A stretch of DNA of 64,000 nucleotides from Nocardia jejuensis NBRC 103114 (GCF_001613145.1 NZ_BDBU01000035.1:1-64000); one strand, 5' to 3'. Positions 8,698 to 17,273 are shown, numbered from the stretch's first letter. The notes: a model not told the origin generated them from the sequence alone. Numbers and translations are program-made.

Positions 8698-9198
8698 TCA
8701 GCTGCAGGCCGGGGAGGTCTGGTTGGCCAGCGAGAGGGTGTTGCAGATCCATTCCTTCTGGACCTTCCACTTGCCGTCCTCGGCCACGAACGGCACGACG
8801 ACCTGGTTCGGCGCGCCACCGTTGATCGACACCTGACCGTCGGCGGTGATGGTGCCATTGCCGAGGTCGGTCACACCGGTGACCGTGACAGCGGCGCCGT
8901 TCTGCTTGTAGGCCTCGGTCAGACGCGACGGGAGGCTCGGGTCGGCCTGCACACCCTGCATCATGTCCAGCTTCTCGGCGTCCGGAACAGCCGGATCCAG
9001 GGCCTTCTGCAGATCGGCATTGAGTTCCGCCGCGGTCGGGGCCGGCGGGTAGTTCGACTGCGCGGCGGCGGTGCTGGAGGTGCTCACCTTGGTGGGCTTG
9101 GTCTCCTTCTTGTCACCGCTGCCACACGCCGACAGCCCGAGTACGGTCACGACCGCCAGGGTGGCTACGGCGATACGTCCAGTCTTCTGAAGCTTCAA
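8698..9198 (-). CDS. Lipoprotein with low-molecular-weight antigen MTB12-like domain
   Basis: The 166-residue product has a lipid-anchor signal (IAVATLAVVTVLGLSAC) with lipobox LSAC and a threonine-serine linker, then a compact domain beginning PPAPTAAELNADLQKALDP. This resembles the MTB12/CFP2 antigen domain, a cystatin-like fold of unknown role. Two cysteines near the end (WIC and PAC) may pair. The start is TTG 9198, chosen because AAAGGACG lies 6 bases upstream; a longer reading from 9279 would place an unusual extension before the signal peptide. It is transcribed toward the arabinosyltransferase gene but a strong hairpin lies between them. Confidence 0.7.
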   Translation of the reverse strand: MKLQKTGRIAVATLAVVTVLGLSACGSGDKKETKPTKVSTSSTAAAQSNYPPAPTAAELNADLQKALDPAVPDAEKLDMMQGVQADPSLPSRLTEAYKQNGAAVTVTGVTDLGNGTITADGQVSINGGAPNQVVVPFVAEDGKWKVQKEWICNTLSLANQTSPACS

Positions 9199-9450
9199 CT
9201 GCTCGTCCTTTGCGTTCGAGTAGGTCCGTTCGACAACGTGACAGCCACATCCGACCGGCGGCGCTGCACGACGACCCACACGCTACCAACGAGTTCCCCC
9301 GGAAACCGAGTCCGAAGTGGCTGGCGCGGCACTTTCAGTCCGAATCCTCATAATTGGCGCAAACGTCTCTTATGTGCCTGGCACACCGCGATTTCGGCGA
9401 CGAGCGAGGGTGCGGCGGCGGCTCTATCAGGCAATACCAGCCCCGCGGCC

Positions 9451-11085
9451 TCACACGAGGCTTCCCAGGGGGTCCGCTTTTCGCAGGGCCGGGTCATCCG
9501 CCGCGAAAGTCCGTGCGGGGCCAGGACCGGAGGTGCGAGTCTCGAAACGGACGGTGACGACGCCGTGGCCCGCGCCCTGCACCCAGCCGTGGCCGAACTC
9601 GGCGTGCTCGACATCCACACCGGGATACCAGGTTCCGAGAGCGAAGGAGCGAGTCGCGGGCGGTACCACGGGATCCGGGCTCTCCACCAGACCGAGGGTG
9701 GGCTCCTCGGAGACGGCTTCGACCGTCCGCACGGTCTGGTCCAACTCGGGGAACAGCGATTCCTGCCGGATCTCGGACAACCCGGCGAAACCCACGCCCA
9801 CCAGACGGATCGGCCCCAGCTCGGCCGGATCGAGGGCGGAGCGCTGCGCCGCGGCGGACAGGGTGGTCAGGTCCTCGGTCGCGTACGGCAGTGTGGAGGA
9901 CCGGGTCACGATGCTCATATCGGATTTCCTGAGCTTGAGCACGACGGTGCGCGCGGCTCGGCCGTCGGCGGTGAGACGGCGATGCGCGGACACCGCCATG
10001 GCCTCGATGGCCGGACGCAGCTGCGCGAGGCTGACGATATCGCTCTCGTAGGTGGTTTCGGCGCTGATCTGTTTGGCCTCGGCGCGCTCGGCGACCGGGC
10101 GGTCGTCGATGCCGCGGGCCAGACGGTGCAGCGCGATGCCCATGGCGCTGCCCAGGATCGAGGCCGCCTCGGATTCGGGAAGGGCGGCCAGGGCGCCGAT
10201 CGTCTCGATTCCCAGTGTGCGCAAACGACTTTCGGCCACGGGTCCGACGCCCCAGAGTTTTCGGACCGGCAGGGAGGCGAGGAACTCGCGCTGCTCGGCG
10301 GGCGAGATGACCCGGACGCCATCGGGTTTGGCGAGGCCGGAGGCGATCTTGGCCAGCTGTTTGCCGCTGCCCGCGCCGACCGAGGCGATCAGGCCGGTGC
10401 GGTCCAGAACCAGCGCGCGCAGGCTCTCGCAGAAATCCAGGACCTGATCGGGCGTAGCACCGGCCAATTCGGCGGGCTCGCCGAAGGCTTCGTCGAAGGA
10501 CAGGGTCTCGAGCACCGGGATGCGGGTGCGCATGGTCTCGAACACCTGGCTGCTCAGGTGGCCGTAGACCGCACCCCGAGGCGGGACCACGACGCCGTTC
10601 ACGCCCACCAGCCGGCGAGCCTGGTGCATGGGCATCGCCGAGCGGGCGCCGAAGACCCGCGCCTCGTAGCTCGCGCCCGCGACCACGCCGCGCCCGCCGG
10701 TGCCACCGACCAGGACGGGACGACCGCGCAGGGTCGGGCGGGTCAGCTGTTCAACCGAGGCGAAGAACGCGTCCATGTCGATGTGCAGGACCCAGCGGCG
10801 GCCCGGCTGTGCGCGCCCGGCGGCGGTGTCGGCACGTCGCGGATCGGCGCGCACGGCCTCGGCAGCGCGAGCATCGACACGCTGTATCCCGGCCCCGTGA
10901 GTCTCGAGACGCGCGGCCTCGCCATCGCGAGCATCGACACCCTGAATCTCGACCCCCTGAATCTCGACACGTTCCGCCTCGGCACCTCGAGTCTCGGCAC
11001 CTCGAGTCTCAGCGCCCTGAATCCCAGCCCCCTGAGTCTCGGCGCCCTCTGTCTCAGCCCCTCGAACACGGCCCCGAACAGGCAT
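9451..11085 (-). CDS. dinB: DNA polymerase IV (DinX/DinB type) with N-terminal repeat extension
   Basis: A Y-family translesion polymerase. The palm and fingers start at about residue 98 (WVLHIDMDAFFASVEQ, catalytic D103); SFDEA (196-200) holds the second acidic pair. Thumb and little-finger regions follow, and a C-terminal tail (GHGWVQGAGHGVVTVRFET) is typical of actinobacterial DinX. Residues 9-78 are odd: 14 consecutive five-residue units of the type G-A/V-E-T/I-Q/R, not part of the polymerase fold. The start at ATG 11085 has AGGG five bases upstream; ATG 11121 is also open, and a GTG near 10855 would exclude the repeats but lacks a good ribosome site. Divergent from galU. Confidence 0.9.
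   Translation of the reverse strand: MPVRGRVRGAETEGAETQGAGIQGAETRGAETRGAEAERVEIQGVEIQGVDARDGEAARLETHGAGIQRVDARAAEAVRADPRRADTAAGRAQPGRRWVLHIDMDAFFASVEQLTRPTLRGRPVLVGGTGGRGVVAGASYEARVFGARSAMPMHQARRLVGVNGVVVPPRGAVYGHLSSQVFETMRTRIPVLETLSFDEAFGEPAELAGATPDQVLDFCESLRALVLDRTGLIASVGAGSGKQLAKIASGLAKPDGVRVISPAEQREFLASLPVRKLWGVGPVAESRLRTLGIETIGALAALPESEAASILGSAMGIALHRLARGIDDRPVAERAEAKQISAETTYESDIVSLAQLRPAIEAMAVSAHRRLTADGRAARTVVLKLRKSDMSIVTRSSTLPYATEDLTTLSAAAQRSALDPAELGPIRLVGVGFAGLSEIRQESLFPELDQTVRTVEAVSEEPTLGLVESPDPVVPPATRSFALGTWYPGVDVEHAEFGHGWVQGAGHGVVTVRFETRTSGPGPARTFAADDPALRKADPLGSLV
10852..11061 (-). repeat. 15-bp minisatellite encoding 14 pentad repeats in dinB
   Basis: Fourteen in-frame 15-bp units encode GAETE, GAETQ, GAGIQ, GAETR, GAETR, GAEAE, RVEIQ, GVEIQ and six more degenerate copies. 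The five-residue phase is never broken. The centre of each unit is E or D and not L or F, so this is not the classical pentapeptide-repeat family. Confidence 0.85.
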
Positions 11086-11183
11086 GACAGCCCTGTCGGC
11101 CGGGTCCGCGATGCAGCTCACTTTACGGAATCTACGCGCGGCTACCGACAGGTCGGTCCATCCCGGTGTGTGATGATCGGTTC

Positions 11184-12065
11184 ATGACGATTCGCAAGGC
11201 CGTGATCCCCGCCGCAGGCATCGGTTCTCGCCTGCTGCCGCTGACCAAGGCCATCCCGAAGGAAATGCTTCCGGTCGGCGACAAGCCGGTCATCGAGCAC
11301 ACGGTGCGCGAACTCGTGGCGTCCGGCATCACCGATATCACCATCGTGGTGAGCGGCGGGAAGTCGTTGATCCAGGACCATTTCCGGCCCAACCCCGCGC
11401 TGGTGGCGCAACTGCGCGCCGACGGCAAGGCCGCGTACGCCGACGCGGTCGAGGAGGTCGGCGAGCTGAGCAGGCAGGGGCACATCAACTATCTCGACCA
11501 GCACGGCCCGTACGGCAACGGCACCCCGGTGCTCAATGCCGCGCGCACGCTGGGTGACGAGCCGATGCTGGTGCTGTGGCCCGACGACGTGTTCGTCGCG
11601 GATGTGCCGCGCGCACAGCAGCTCATCGACGCGTACGAGAAGACCGACGCGCCGGTGCTGGCGCTGATGCCGATGGATCCCTCCGAATCGCAGCGCTACG
11701 GCGTTCCCGTGGTGGAGCAGACCGAGGGCAACGGGCTCATGCGGATCAGCGGCCTGAAGGAGAAGCCCAAGCCGGCCGACGCACCGTCCTCGTATGCCGC
11801 CATCGGCGGTTATGTGGTGACGCCGGGGATCATCGCGGAACTGCGTGCGCAGGTGGACAACTGGTACACGCACCGGACCGGCGAGGTGTACCTGACCGAT
11901 GCCATCAATATCTTCGCCACTCAGAATCCCGTGTACGGACAGGTGATTCGCGGCCGCTGGTACGACACCGGCAACCCGGCCGACTATCTGGTGGCGCAGT
12001 TCGCCTCCGCGCTCACCCACCCCGACTACGGCCCGGTGCTTCGTCAGCTGGTCGAGGACGAATAG
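11184..12065 (+). CDS. galU: UTP--glucose-1-phosphate uridylyltransferase
   Basis: GalU makes UDP-glucose from UTP and glucose 1-phosphate, feeding UDP-galactose for arabinogalactan and glycolipids. The 293-residue product is full length. The nucleotide-binding signature PAAGIGSRLLPLTKAIPKEM is at residues 9-28, followed by LPVGDKPVI, and later LWPDDVF, GLKEKP and RWYDTGNPADYL, all hallmarks of the family. The ATG at 11184 is used because the sequence starts directly with MTIRKAVIPAAG, as in homologues. It is divergent from dinB with about 100 bp between the starts, which must contain both promoters. A mycolyltransferase gene follows after 103 bp. Confidence 0.96.
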   Translation: MTIRKAVIPAAGIGSRLLPLTKAIPKEMLPVGDKPVIEHTVRELVASGITDITIVVSGGKSLIQDHFRPNPALVAQLRADGKAAYADAVEEVGELSRQGHINYLDQHGPYGNGTPVLNAARTLGDEPMLVLWPDDVFVADVPRAQQLIDAYEKTDAPVLALMPMDPSESQRYGVPVVEQTEGNGLMRISGLKEKPKPADAPSSYAAIGGYVVTPGIIAELRAQVDNWYTHRTGEVYLTDAINIFATQNPVYGQVIRGRWYDTGNPADYLVAQFASALTHPDYGPVLRQLVEDE

Positions 12066-12168
12066 GACTTCTCACAAGAGACACACCGTTTCACAATCAT
12101 GCGTCCTCACGTACTGTCGAGACCCGAAACACATTGGTAGTCGGGGGAACGATCTCGAAGGTTCGGTT

Positions 12169-13236
12169 TTGCTACGCGGAGTTGGTACACGGGCGATGGC
12201 GCTCGCGGCGGTGGTTTGTTCGGTCGGCTCCTATGCCGCGATCCAGGGGCAGGGAGCTGCGGCGGGGGCACCGCCCGACCCCATCACCAGCACCGCGACC
12301 CTCTCCGGGACACCGCTTTCCGAGGACGGGTCCGGCATCACCTCCTTCGAGATCCGCGACGCGCGCAATCTGACGCTGCGAGTGCGCTCGACGGCCATGG
12401 GCCGCGAGTTCGAGGTCGACGTGCAGCGGCCCGCCGACACCTCCGTGCCGCGCCCGGTGCTGTACATGCTCAATGGCGCCGGGGGCGGGCAGGATACGGC
12501 CACCTGGAAGCGGAACACCAACGCCGATCAGTTCTTCAGCGACAAGAACGTGAACGTGGTGATGCCGATCGGCGGCGCGTTCACGTACTACACCGATTGG
12601 CGCGAGGCCGATCCCCGTCTCGGCGTGAACAAGTGGAAGACGTTCCTGACCGAGGAACTGCCGCCGATCATCGACGGGGCCTTGGGCGCCAACGGAATCA
12701 GCGCGATCGCGGGGATGTCGATGTCGGGGACCTCGGTGCTGCAGTTGCCGATCGCCAAGCCGGGCCTGTATCGAGCGGTGGCGGCGTACAGCGGGTGTGC
12801 GCAGATCAGCGATCCGATCGGACGGAAGTTCGCCGAACTGGTGGTGTCGGTCGGCGGCGGAAATCCGGAGAACATGTACGGCCCGGAAAACGATCCGGAA
12901 TGGACCGAGAACGATCCGTACGTCAATGCCGACGCCCTGCGCGGCCTGGAGCTGTACGTCTCCAACGGCAGCGGACTGCCCGGGCGGCACGACACGTTCA
13001 CCGACGTGCGTAGCCTCGGACCGGCCGACGGCGGGATCATGCAGCAGTTGGTGGTGGGCGGGATTCTCGAGGCGGCCAGCGACTGGTGCGCGCGGAATCT
13101 GCGGGTTCGGTTGCAGGAGTTGAACATTCCGGCGACCTTCGACATCAGTCAGGCCGGGACGCACTCCTGGGGATACTGGGAGGACGCGCTCAAGGCGTCG
13201 TGGCCGGTGCTGGCGAAGGGGCTTGGGCTGTCGTAG
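12169..13236 (+). CDS. Antigen 85/Fbp-like mycolyltransferase (esterase family)
   Basis: The 355-residue secreted protein belongs to the Ag85 alpha/beta-hydrolase family that transfers mycolic acids between trehalose monomycolate and arabinogalactan or another trehalose monomycolate. A signal peptide covers about residues 8-32. The nucleophile motif GMSMSG puts the catalytic serine at S184; the GTHSWGYWED motif near the end supplies H332. VLYMLNGAGGG and WKTFLTEELPP are also typical. The TTG at 12169 is preferred because GAAGG lies about 6 bases upstream; ATG 12196 is possible. The 3' end overlaps the convergent propeller gene by 47 bp. Confidence 0.88.
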   Translation: MLRGVGTRAMALAAVVCSVGSYAAIQGQGAAAGAPPDPITSTATLSGTPLSEDGSGITSFEIRDARNLTLRVRSTAMGREFEVDVQRPADTSVPRPVLYMLNGAGGGQDTATWKRNTNADQFFSDKNVNVVMPIGGAFTYYTDWREADPRLGVNKWKTFLTEELPPIIDGALGANGISAIAGMSMSGTSVLQLPIAKPGLYRAVAAYSGCAQISDPIGRKFAELVVSVGGGNPENMYGPENDPEWTENDPYVNADALRGLELYVSNGSGLPGRHDTFTDVRSLGPADGGIMQQLVVGGILEAASDWCARNLRVRLQELNIPATFDISQAGTHSWGYWEDALKASWPVLAKGLGLS

Positions 13237-14350
13237 TCGTGGTGGGGACCGTCGGCACGACGGTGGTCACCACCGGGCTGCCCGATGTGGTCGTGGCGCT
13301 GGAGGACGTGCCTCCGACCGCCGATTCCAGCAGCTGGACCACCAGCACCCGATTGTCGGGCATGGCGGGGATCCAGAGGTTCCGGCCGGCCGGATCCACG
13401 GTGAAATCCGCTGGGCCGTGCAGGTTCTCGGGGAGGCTTACCTTGGCGACCTCGCTGCCGTCCGGACGGTGGACGGTCACCGTGCCCGGGGTGCTGCCCG
13501 ACCCCGCCCAGTCCGAGATCACCAGTTCGCCGTTGGCCAGCACGGCTATTCCGTCGAGTACGCCGTGGACCGCGCCCACCCGCTGCGGGACGACGGGATT
13601 CTGCGTGAGGTCGAGCCGCCACAGGTCACCGCCCTTGAAGTCCGTGCCGCTCGCGGCGACATAGGCTGTCTTGCCGGAGCTTTCGAGGGCGATGCCGTTG
13701 GCGCCGGGGATCCCGGTGGCCACCGGATCGAACTTCTTGGTTTCCAGGTCCATGCGGTACACCGCGCCGCGGAGGGAGTCGGTGACCAGCAGCGTGCGGG
13801 GGTCGGCCAGGGTGATGTCGTTCAGGAGCGCGGGCTGGTCGCCGCCCAGGGGCGCTTCGAAGACCTGGGCGCCGCTGTCGACGTCGTAGCCGACGACTCG
13901 ATCGATGTCGGCCACGAAGAGCCGGTTGGCGGTGTAGGCCATGCCTTTCGGAGCATTCAGTGCCGGATCACCCTGGCGGGGTACGGCTTTGCGTGCGGTG
14001 AGGGTGCCTACCGAGCTGAGCTCGGTGAGGAAACCGTCGCCGTCCTTGGCGGTGGGTTCCTGTTTCGCGCCGATATTGGAGATGAACCAGCGGTCGCCGG
14101 CGAACACGACGCTCTCGGGGGACGAGAAACCCTCCAGCGTGCCGGGTTTGGCGGGCGTGGCGGAGGCGGCGCTGGTGGTACCGCCGGGCAGGGAGGTACT
14201 GGTGCCCCGGGCCACGCCGTTGCCGTTGTCATCGGAGATTCCGCAGCCGACCGCCGCGGTCAGCAGCAGGGCACCGGACAACAGGGCCGCGCTCGGCGGC
14301 AGAACTCTCGCACCTGCGCCGAACACGGCTGTGCGCTTCGCCTGGGACAT
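13190..14350 (-). CDS. Lipoprotein with SMP-30/NHL-like beta-propeller
   Basis: The 386-residue product has an N-terminal signal (LLSGALLLTAAVGC) with lipobox-like AVGC, a Ser/Thr-rich linker, and then repeated beta-propeller blades such as SPESVVFAGDRWFISNIG, PKGMAYTANRLFVADIDRVVGYD and LLNDITLADPRTLLVTDS. This pattern is that of SMP-30/gluconolactonase or NHL-type propellers. A Thr/Pro-rich tail closes the protein. ATG 14350 is chosen because AAGGG lies 6 bases upstream; the longer frame has no ribosome site. It is probably an envelope-anchored binding or lactonase-like protein; metal ligands were not assigned, so enzymatic activity is unproven. Confidence 0.72.
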   Translation of the reverse strand: MSQAKRTAVFGAGARVLPPSAALLSGALLLTAAVGCGISDDNGNGVARGTSTSLPGGTTSAASATPAKPGTLEGFSSPESVVFAGDRWFISNIGAKQEPTAKDGDGFLTELSSVGTLTARKAVPRQGDPALNAPKGMAYTANRLFVADIDRVVGYDVDSGAQVFEAPLGGDQPALLNDITLADPRTLLVTDSLRGAVYRMDLETKKFDPVATGIPGANGIALESSGKTAYVAASGTDFKGGDLWRLDLTQNPVVPQRVGAVHGVLDGIAVLANGELVISDWAGSGSTPGTVTVHRPDGSEVAKVSLPENLHGPADFTVDPAGRNLWIPAMPDNRVLVVQLLESAVGGTSSSATTTSGSPVVTTVVPTVPTTTTTAQAPSPAPATTP

Positions 14351-14474
14351 GACGCCACCCTTCAGCGGATGCTCTCGCCCCGACCGACGAGACGAGATCA
14401 AGTGTATCCAGCGGTACGGGAGTTGATCAACGAAACCGGTTGAACCGCACGTGGTTTCCACGAACCGCGGACGG

Positions 14475-14981
14475 CTATTCCTCCGCCGCGTTGTAGCGGA
14501 TCAGATAGCCCGCGAGCCGGGCCACGTCGGCGTCATCCCAGTCCTGGAAACGCTCGGCGAAAGCGGCGGCCCGGCTGTCGGAGGCGGCGCGGGCTATCCG
14601 GCGCCCTTCGGCGGTCGCCTTCAGGACATGGTTGCGGCGGTTGGCGGGGTCGACCTCGCGGTCCAGGTAACCGAGTTTCTCCAGCGCCGCCACCTGGCGG
14701 CTCATGGTGGATTTGTCGAGGCGGAAGTGCCCGGCCAGGTCCGCGGCGAGGCAACCGTCGCGCTCGATCACCAGGTCCAGGATGCTCGAGGCGACCAGGG
14801 ACAGCTCGGGATGCAGTTCGGCGGCGCGGCCGCGGGCGCGGCGGGCGAAGGCGGTGAGCTCGCGCTGAATGTCCCGCAGCGCCTCGGCCCGGTCTCCGGG
14901 AGCAGCGGCACGACTCTCGGGTGCATCCACCTGCCCCTTCGGGCCACCGCCCCGGCCCGGAAATACAACGTCGCTCGGCAT
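14475..14981 (-). CDS. MarR-family transcriptional regulator
   Basis: The 168-residue product has a central winged helix (DLAGHFRLDKSTMSRQVAALEKLGYLDREVDPANRRNHVLKAT, about 80-125) with the recognition helix and the DxR-type wing usual in MarR. Flanking helices form the dimer interface. It is divergent from a membrane protein gene, and a perfect 17-bp palindrome touches its start codon, so it probably represses itself and the neighbour. The ATG at 14981 has no good ribosome site because the palindrome occupies it; a GTG about 19 codons in has AAGGGG upstream and may be the true start. The effector is unknown. Confidence 0.88.
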   Translation of the reverse strand: MPSDVVFPGRGGGPKGQVDAPESRAAAPGDRAEALRDIQRELTAFARRARGRAAELHPELSLVASSILDLVIERDGCLAADLAGHFRLDKSTMSRQVAALEKLGYLDREVDPANRRNHVLKATAEGRRIARAASDSRAAAFAERFQDWDDADVARLAGYLIRYNAAEE

Positions 14982-14998
14982 GGTTGTAGACTACAACC
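14982..14998. promoter_or_regulatory. Palindromic operator of the MarR-type regulator
   Basis: GGTTGTAGACTACAACC is a perfect inverted repeat with an 8-base arm and a single central base. It lies in the 54-bp space between the divergent starts. A second, looser pair (GTTGTATTTACCAAC, 15005-15019) follows, consistent with two dimers covering both promoters. Confidence 0.75.
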
Positions 14999-15035
14999 TC
15001 ATATAGTTGTATTTACCAACCATTGGAGTGCGTTC

Positions 15036-16088
15036 ATGGTCTCGCATCAGATCCGGCACGTCGCCACCCACCTGCTGACCCCGCTGCTCATGTGCCTGGG
15101 GATGGGACTGGCCTATCTGGGCGCGTTCCACCAGCCCGAGCCGAACCATCTGGCCGTGGCCGTGGTCGGGGACGCGCCGCAGGTCAAGGTGCTGGCGCAG
15201 TCGATGAAGGACCGCGCCGGGGATGCGCTGGACGTGGTGACCCTGCCCAGCCGCGACGACGCGATCGCACGACTGCGCGATCGCGACCTCGCCGGGGCGT
15301 TCGTGCCGGACGCCCAGCACCCCGAGGTATTGGTCGCGAAAGCCGGGTCCGATACGACCGCGATGGCGGTCGAGGCGGTGTTCGGGCAGGTCGCCGGAAC
15401 GCAGGGCGTGCCGGTGACGACCACCGACATCACCACCCACAGCTCCGGCGATCCGACCGGGCAGGGCATCTTCTTCCTGCTGGTGGCGTTGAGCATCGGG
15501 TCGTACGGCAGCGTGGCCGCCATCGGCGCGGCGGGCGCGGGACTCTCGATCTGGATTCGAGCGGCCTTCGGACTGGTCACCTCGCTGCTGGTGAGCCTGA
15601 TCGGGCTGGCACTGGCCGGGCCGGTGTTCCATGTGGTCGATCATGATCTGGGCGCGATCTGGGCGATGTCGTGGCTGTACTCGGCGGGTGTGCTGGCCAT
15701 CGGCATCGGACTGCACACGTTCCTGAAGCGATGGACCACGCTGGTGATGATGGTGCTGTTCGTGATGCTGAACTTCACGAGCTCGGGTGGGGTCTACACG
15801 CCGGCGCTGCAGAACGACTTCTTCGGTGCGCTGCACGGGTTCTGGAACGGCGCGGGGTTCGTGGAGGGCGCGCGGAGTCTGCTGTATTTCGACGGAGTGG
15901 GGATGAGTGGACGCGTGTGGAGTCTGTTCGTGTGGCTGGCGGCGGGTGCGGTGCTGGTGATCGCGGCGGGAGCCGCCGAGAAGCGACAGGCCGTGGCCGG
16001 CGGGACCGCCGAGACGAAGGCCGAGACCACGGCCGGAGACGCGGGCGAGGCCGCCGAAGAGGAGATGGAGGAGACCGTCGGGGTCTGA
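15036..16088 (+). CDS. Multi-pass membrane protein (ABC-2/YhgE-like permease)
   Basis: The 350-residue product starts with a membrane helix (TPLLMCLGMGLAYLGAF), then an extracytoplasmic domain of about 100 residues, then about five or six helices (residues 145-310) and a charged, acidic C-terminal tail. This plan, one helix plus exported domain plus membrane block, is that of YhgE/Pip-like and DUF3533 or ABC-2 permease relatives. No ATPase gene is adjacent. ATG 15036 has GGAG 8 bases upstream. Its position next to a MarR regulator with an operator in the shared promoter suggests a role in export of, or tolerance to, a small toxic molecule. Substrate unknown. Confidence 0.65.
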   Translation: MVSHQIRHVATHLLTPLLMCLGMGLAYLGAFHQPEPNHLAVAVVGDAPQVKVLAQSMKDRAGDALDVVTLPSRDDAIARLRDRDLAGAFVPDAQHPEVLVAKAGSDTTAMAVEAVFGQVAGTQGVPVTTTDITTHSSGDPTGQGIFFLLVALSIGSYGSVAAIGAAGAGLSIWIRAAFGLVTSLLVSLIGLALAGPVFHVVDHDLGAIWAMSWLYSAGVLAIGIGLHTFLKRWTTLVMMVLFVMLNFTSSGGVYTPALQNDFFGALHGFWNGAGFVEGARSLLYFDGVGMSGRVWSLFVWLAAGAVLVIAAGAAEKRQAVAGGTAETKAETTAGDAGEAAEEEMEETVGV

Positions 16089-16180
16089 TTCCGGAGCGGC
16101 CTCGCGGGTCCCATACCGACATGGGGCCCGAGACGGTTCCTTCGACAAACCCGGTAGCCCCTCGGGAAATCGACATCGCT

Positions 16181-16208
16181 GCGGCGCACGCGGATTCGCG
16201 TGCGCCGC
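16181..16208. terminator. Hairpin between convergent genes
   Basis: GCGGCGCACGCG (16181-16192) pairs perfectly with CGCGTGCGCCGC (16197-16208) around a GATT loop. It sits directly beside the stop of the minus-strand TetR gene and about 90 bp after the plus-strand membrane protein gene. There is no clear U tract. Confidence 0.55.
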
Positions 16209-16209
16209 G

Positions 16210-16746
16210 TCATGCCTTCAGCTGTGCCAACGCTGTACGAATTCCGGCCCGAACAGTGTCGTCGTCACCGATTCCGCCGCTCACGGCGACGCCGTCGCGG
16301 GTCAACAGCAGTGCGCGGGAGGCGTTCTCCGCATCGGCGATACCGGCGGCGTGCAGTTGCTCCGCCATCAGGTCGCGGAACCACGTGCGGTAGTCCTCGA
16401 CGATCTTGCGCACGGCGTGGTCGGCGCTGGGAAATTCCACGGCGGCATTGAGGAAGGGGCAGCCGCGGAAGCCGGGGCCGCAACTGATCTCACCGAGGCG
16501 CTCGAAGATGGTGGCGATGGCGTCCGCGCCGGAGCCCGGCACCGATTCCAGCGCCTCGCGCTGGCGGGCGTACTCGCGTTCGAGGTAGGCCACCACCAGG
16601 TCGTCCTTGGTCTTGAAGTGACGATAGAAGGTCGCCTTCGCGATCTCGGCCTCGGCGATGATGCGATCGATGCCCACGGTGTGAATGCCCTCGGCGTAGA
16701 AGAGCCGGGTGGCGGTATCGAGCAATCTTTCGCGGGCTGCACTCAC
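16210..16746 (-). CDS. TetR-family transcriptional regulator
   Basis: The 178-residue product has the classic N-terminal helix-turn-helix (RERLLDTATRLFYAEGIHTVGIDRIIAEAEIAKATFYRHFKTKDDLV, about 5-50) and an all-helical ligand domain with a GPGFRGCPFLNAAVEF block seen in a common actinobacterial TetR subgroup. That block has two cysteines (C88-region CGPGFRGC), which could sense oxidants. It is divergent from ohr, and two inverted repeats lie between the starts, so it probably represses ohr and itself. Ohr genes are more often controlled by OhrR of the MarR family, which makes this pairing worth noting. Confidence 0.88.
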   Translation of the reverse strand: MSAARERLLDTATRLFYAEGIHTVGIDRIIAEAEIAKATFYRHFKTKDDLVVAYLEREYARQREALESVPGSGADAIATIFERLGEISCGPGFRGCPFLNAAVEFPSADHAVRKIVEDYRTWFRDLMAEQLHAAGIADAENASRALLLTRDGVAVSGGIGDDDTVRAGIRTALAQLKA

Positions 16747-16760
16747 CCCTTGACGATAGC

Positions 16761-16806
16761 AGACAGACCTGTCTACTGTTGACGTCAGGTGAACAGACCA
16801 GTCTGT
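16761..16806. promoter_or_regulatory. Two TetR-type operators between tetR and ohr
   Basis: AGACAGACCTGTCT (16761-16774) and ACAGACCAGTCTGT (16793-16806) are perfect 6-bp inverted repeats with two-base centres. They are 32 bp apart and share the core AGACAGAC when one is read on the other strand. The second overlaps the region just before the ohr ribosome site AGGAGG. Confidence 0.75.
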
Positions 16807-16819
16807 CTAGGAGGACACG

Positions 16820-17251
16820 ATGACTTCCACTTCCACAACCGCCCCGCTCTACACCGCAGTGGCCACCTCGGTCGGCCGCGACGGGCGTTCCTACAGCGAC
16901 GACGGCGTGCTGGACCTGACCCTCGCCCGGCCCAAGCAGATGGGCGGCGACGGCGCCGGCACCAACCCGGAACAGCTGTTCGCGGCGGGATACTCGGCCT
17001 GCTTCGCCAGCGCCCTGCAACTGGTGTCCAAGCGGATGAAGCTCGACGCCGAGGATGCGTCGGTGACGGCCGAGGTCGGATTGAACGCGCTGGAGGGCGG
17101 AGCCTTCGGACTCTCGGTCGTGCTGCGCGTGGAACTGCCGGAGCATCTGCACAACGAGCAGGGCCAGGCGCTCATCGAGGCCACCCACCAGGTCTGCCCG
17201 TACTCCAATGCCACCCGGGGCAACATCCCGGTGGAACTGGTCGTCGAGTAG
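16820..17251 (+). CDS. ohr: Organic hydroperoxide resistance protein (Ohr/OsmC family)
   Basis: Ohr reduces organic and fatty acid hydroperoxides to alcohols in the cytoplasm using a reactive cysteine pair and lipoyl electron donors. The 143-residue product has the Ohr fold throughout: YTAVATSVGRDGRS, NPEQLFAAGYSACF with C61 (peroxidatic) and HQVCPYSNATRGN with C126 (resolving). E51 and R20 are the usual partner residues of C61. AGGAGG lies 5 to 6 bases before ATG 16820. Two operator-like palindromes in the promoter and the divergent TetR gene indicate local regulation by that repressor. Confidence 0.95.
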   Translation: MTSTSTTAPLYTAVATSVGRDGRSYSDDGVLDLTLARPKQMGGDGAGTNPEQLFAAGYSACFASALQLVSKRMKLDAEDASVTAEVGLNALEGGAFGLSVVLRVELPEHLHNEQGQALIEATHQVCPYSNATRGNIPVELVVE

Positions 17252-17273
17252 TCCCCGACCGACCGGCCCCCGC

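Noticed and set aside
10852..11061. Classical pentapeptide-repeat domain in DinB
   Set aside because: The central residue is E or D, not L, F or M, and position -2 is not A/C/S/T in the usual pattern, so the beta-helix of that family is not predicted.
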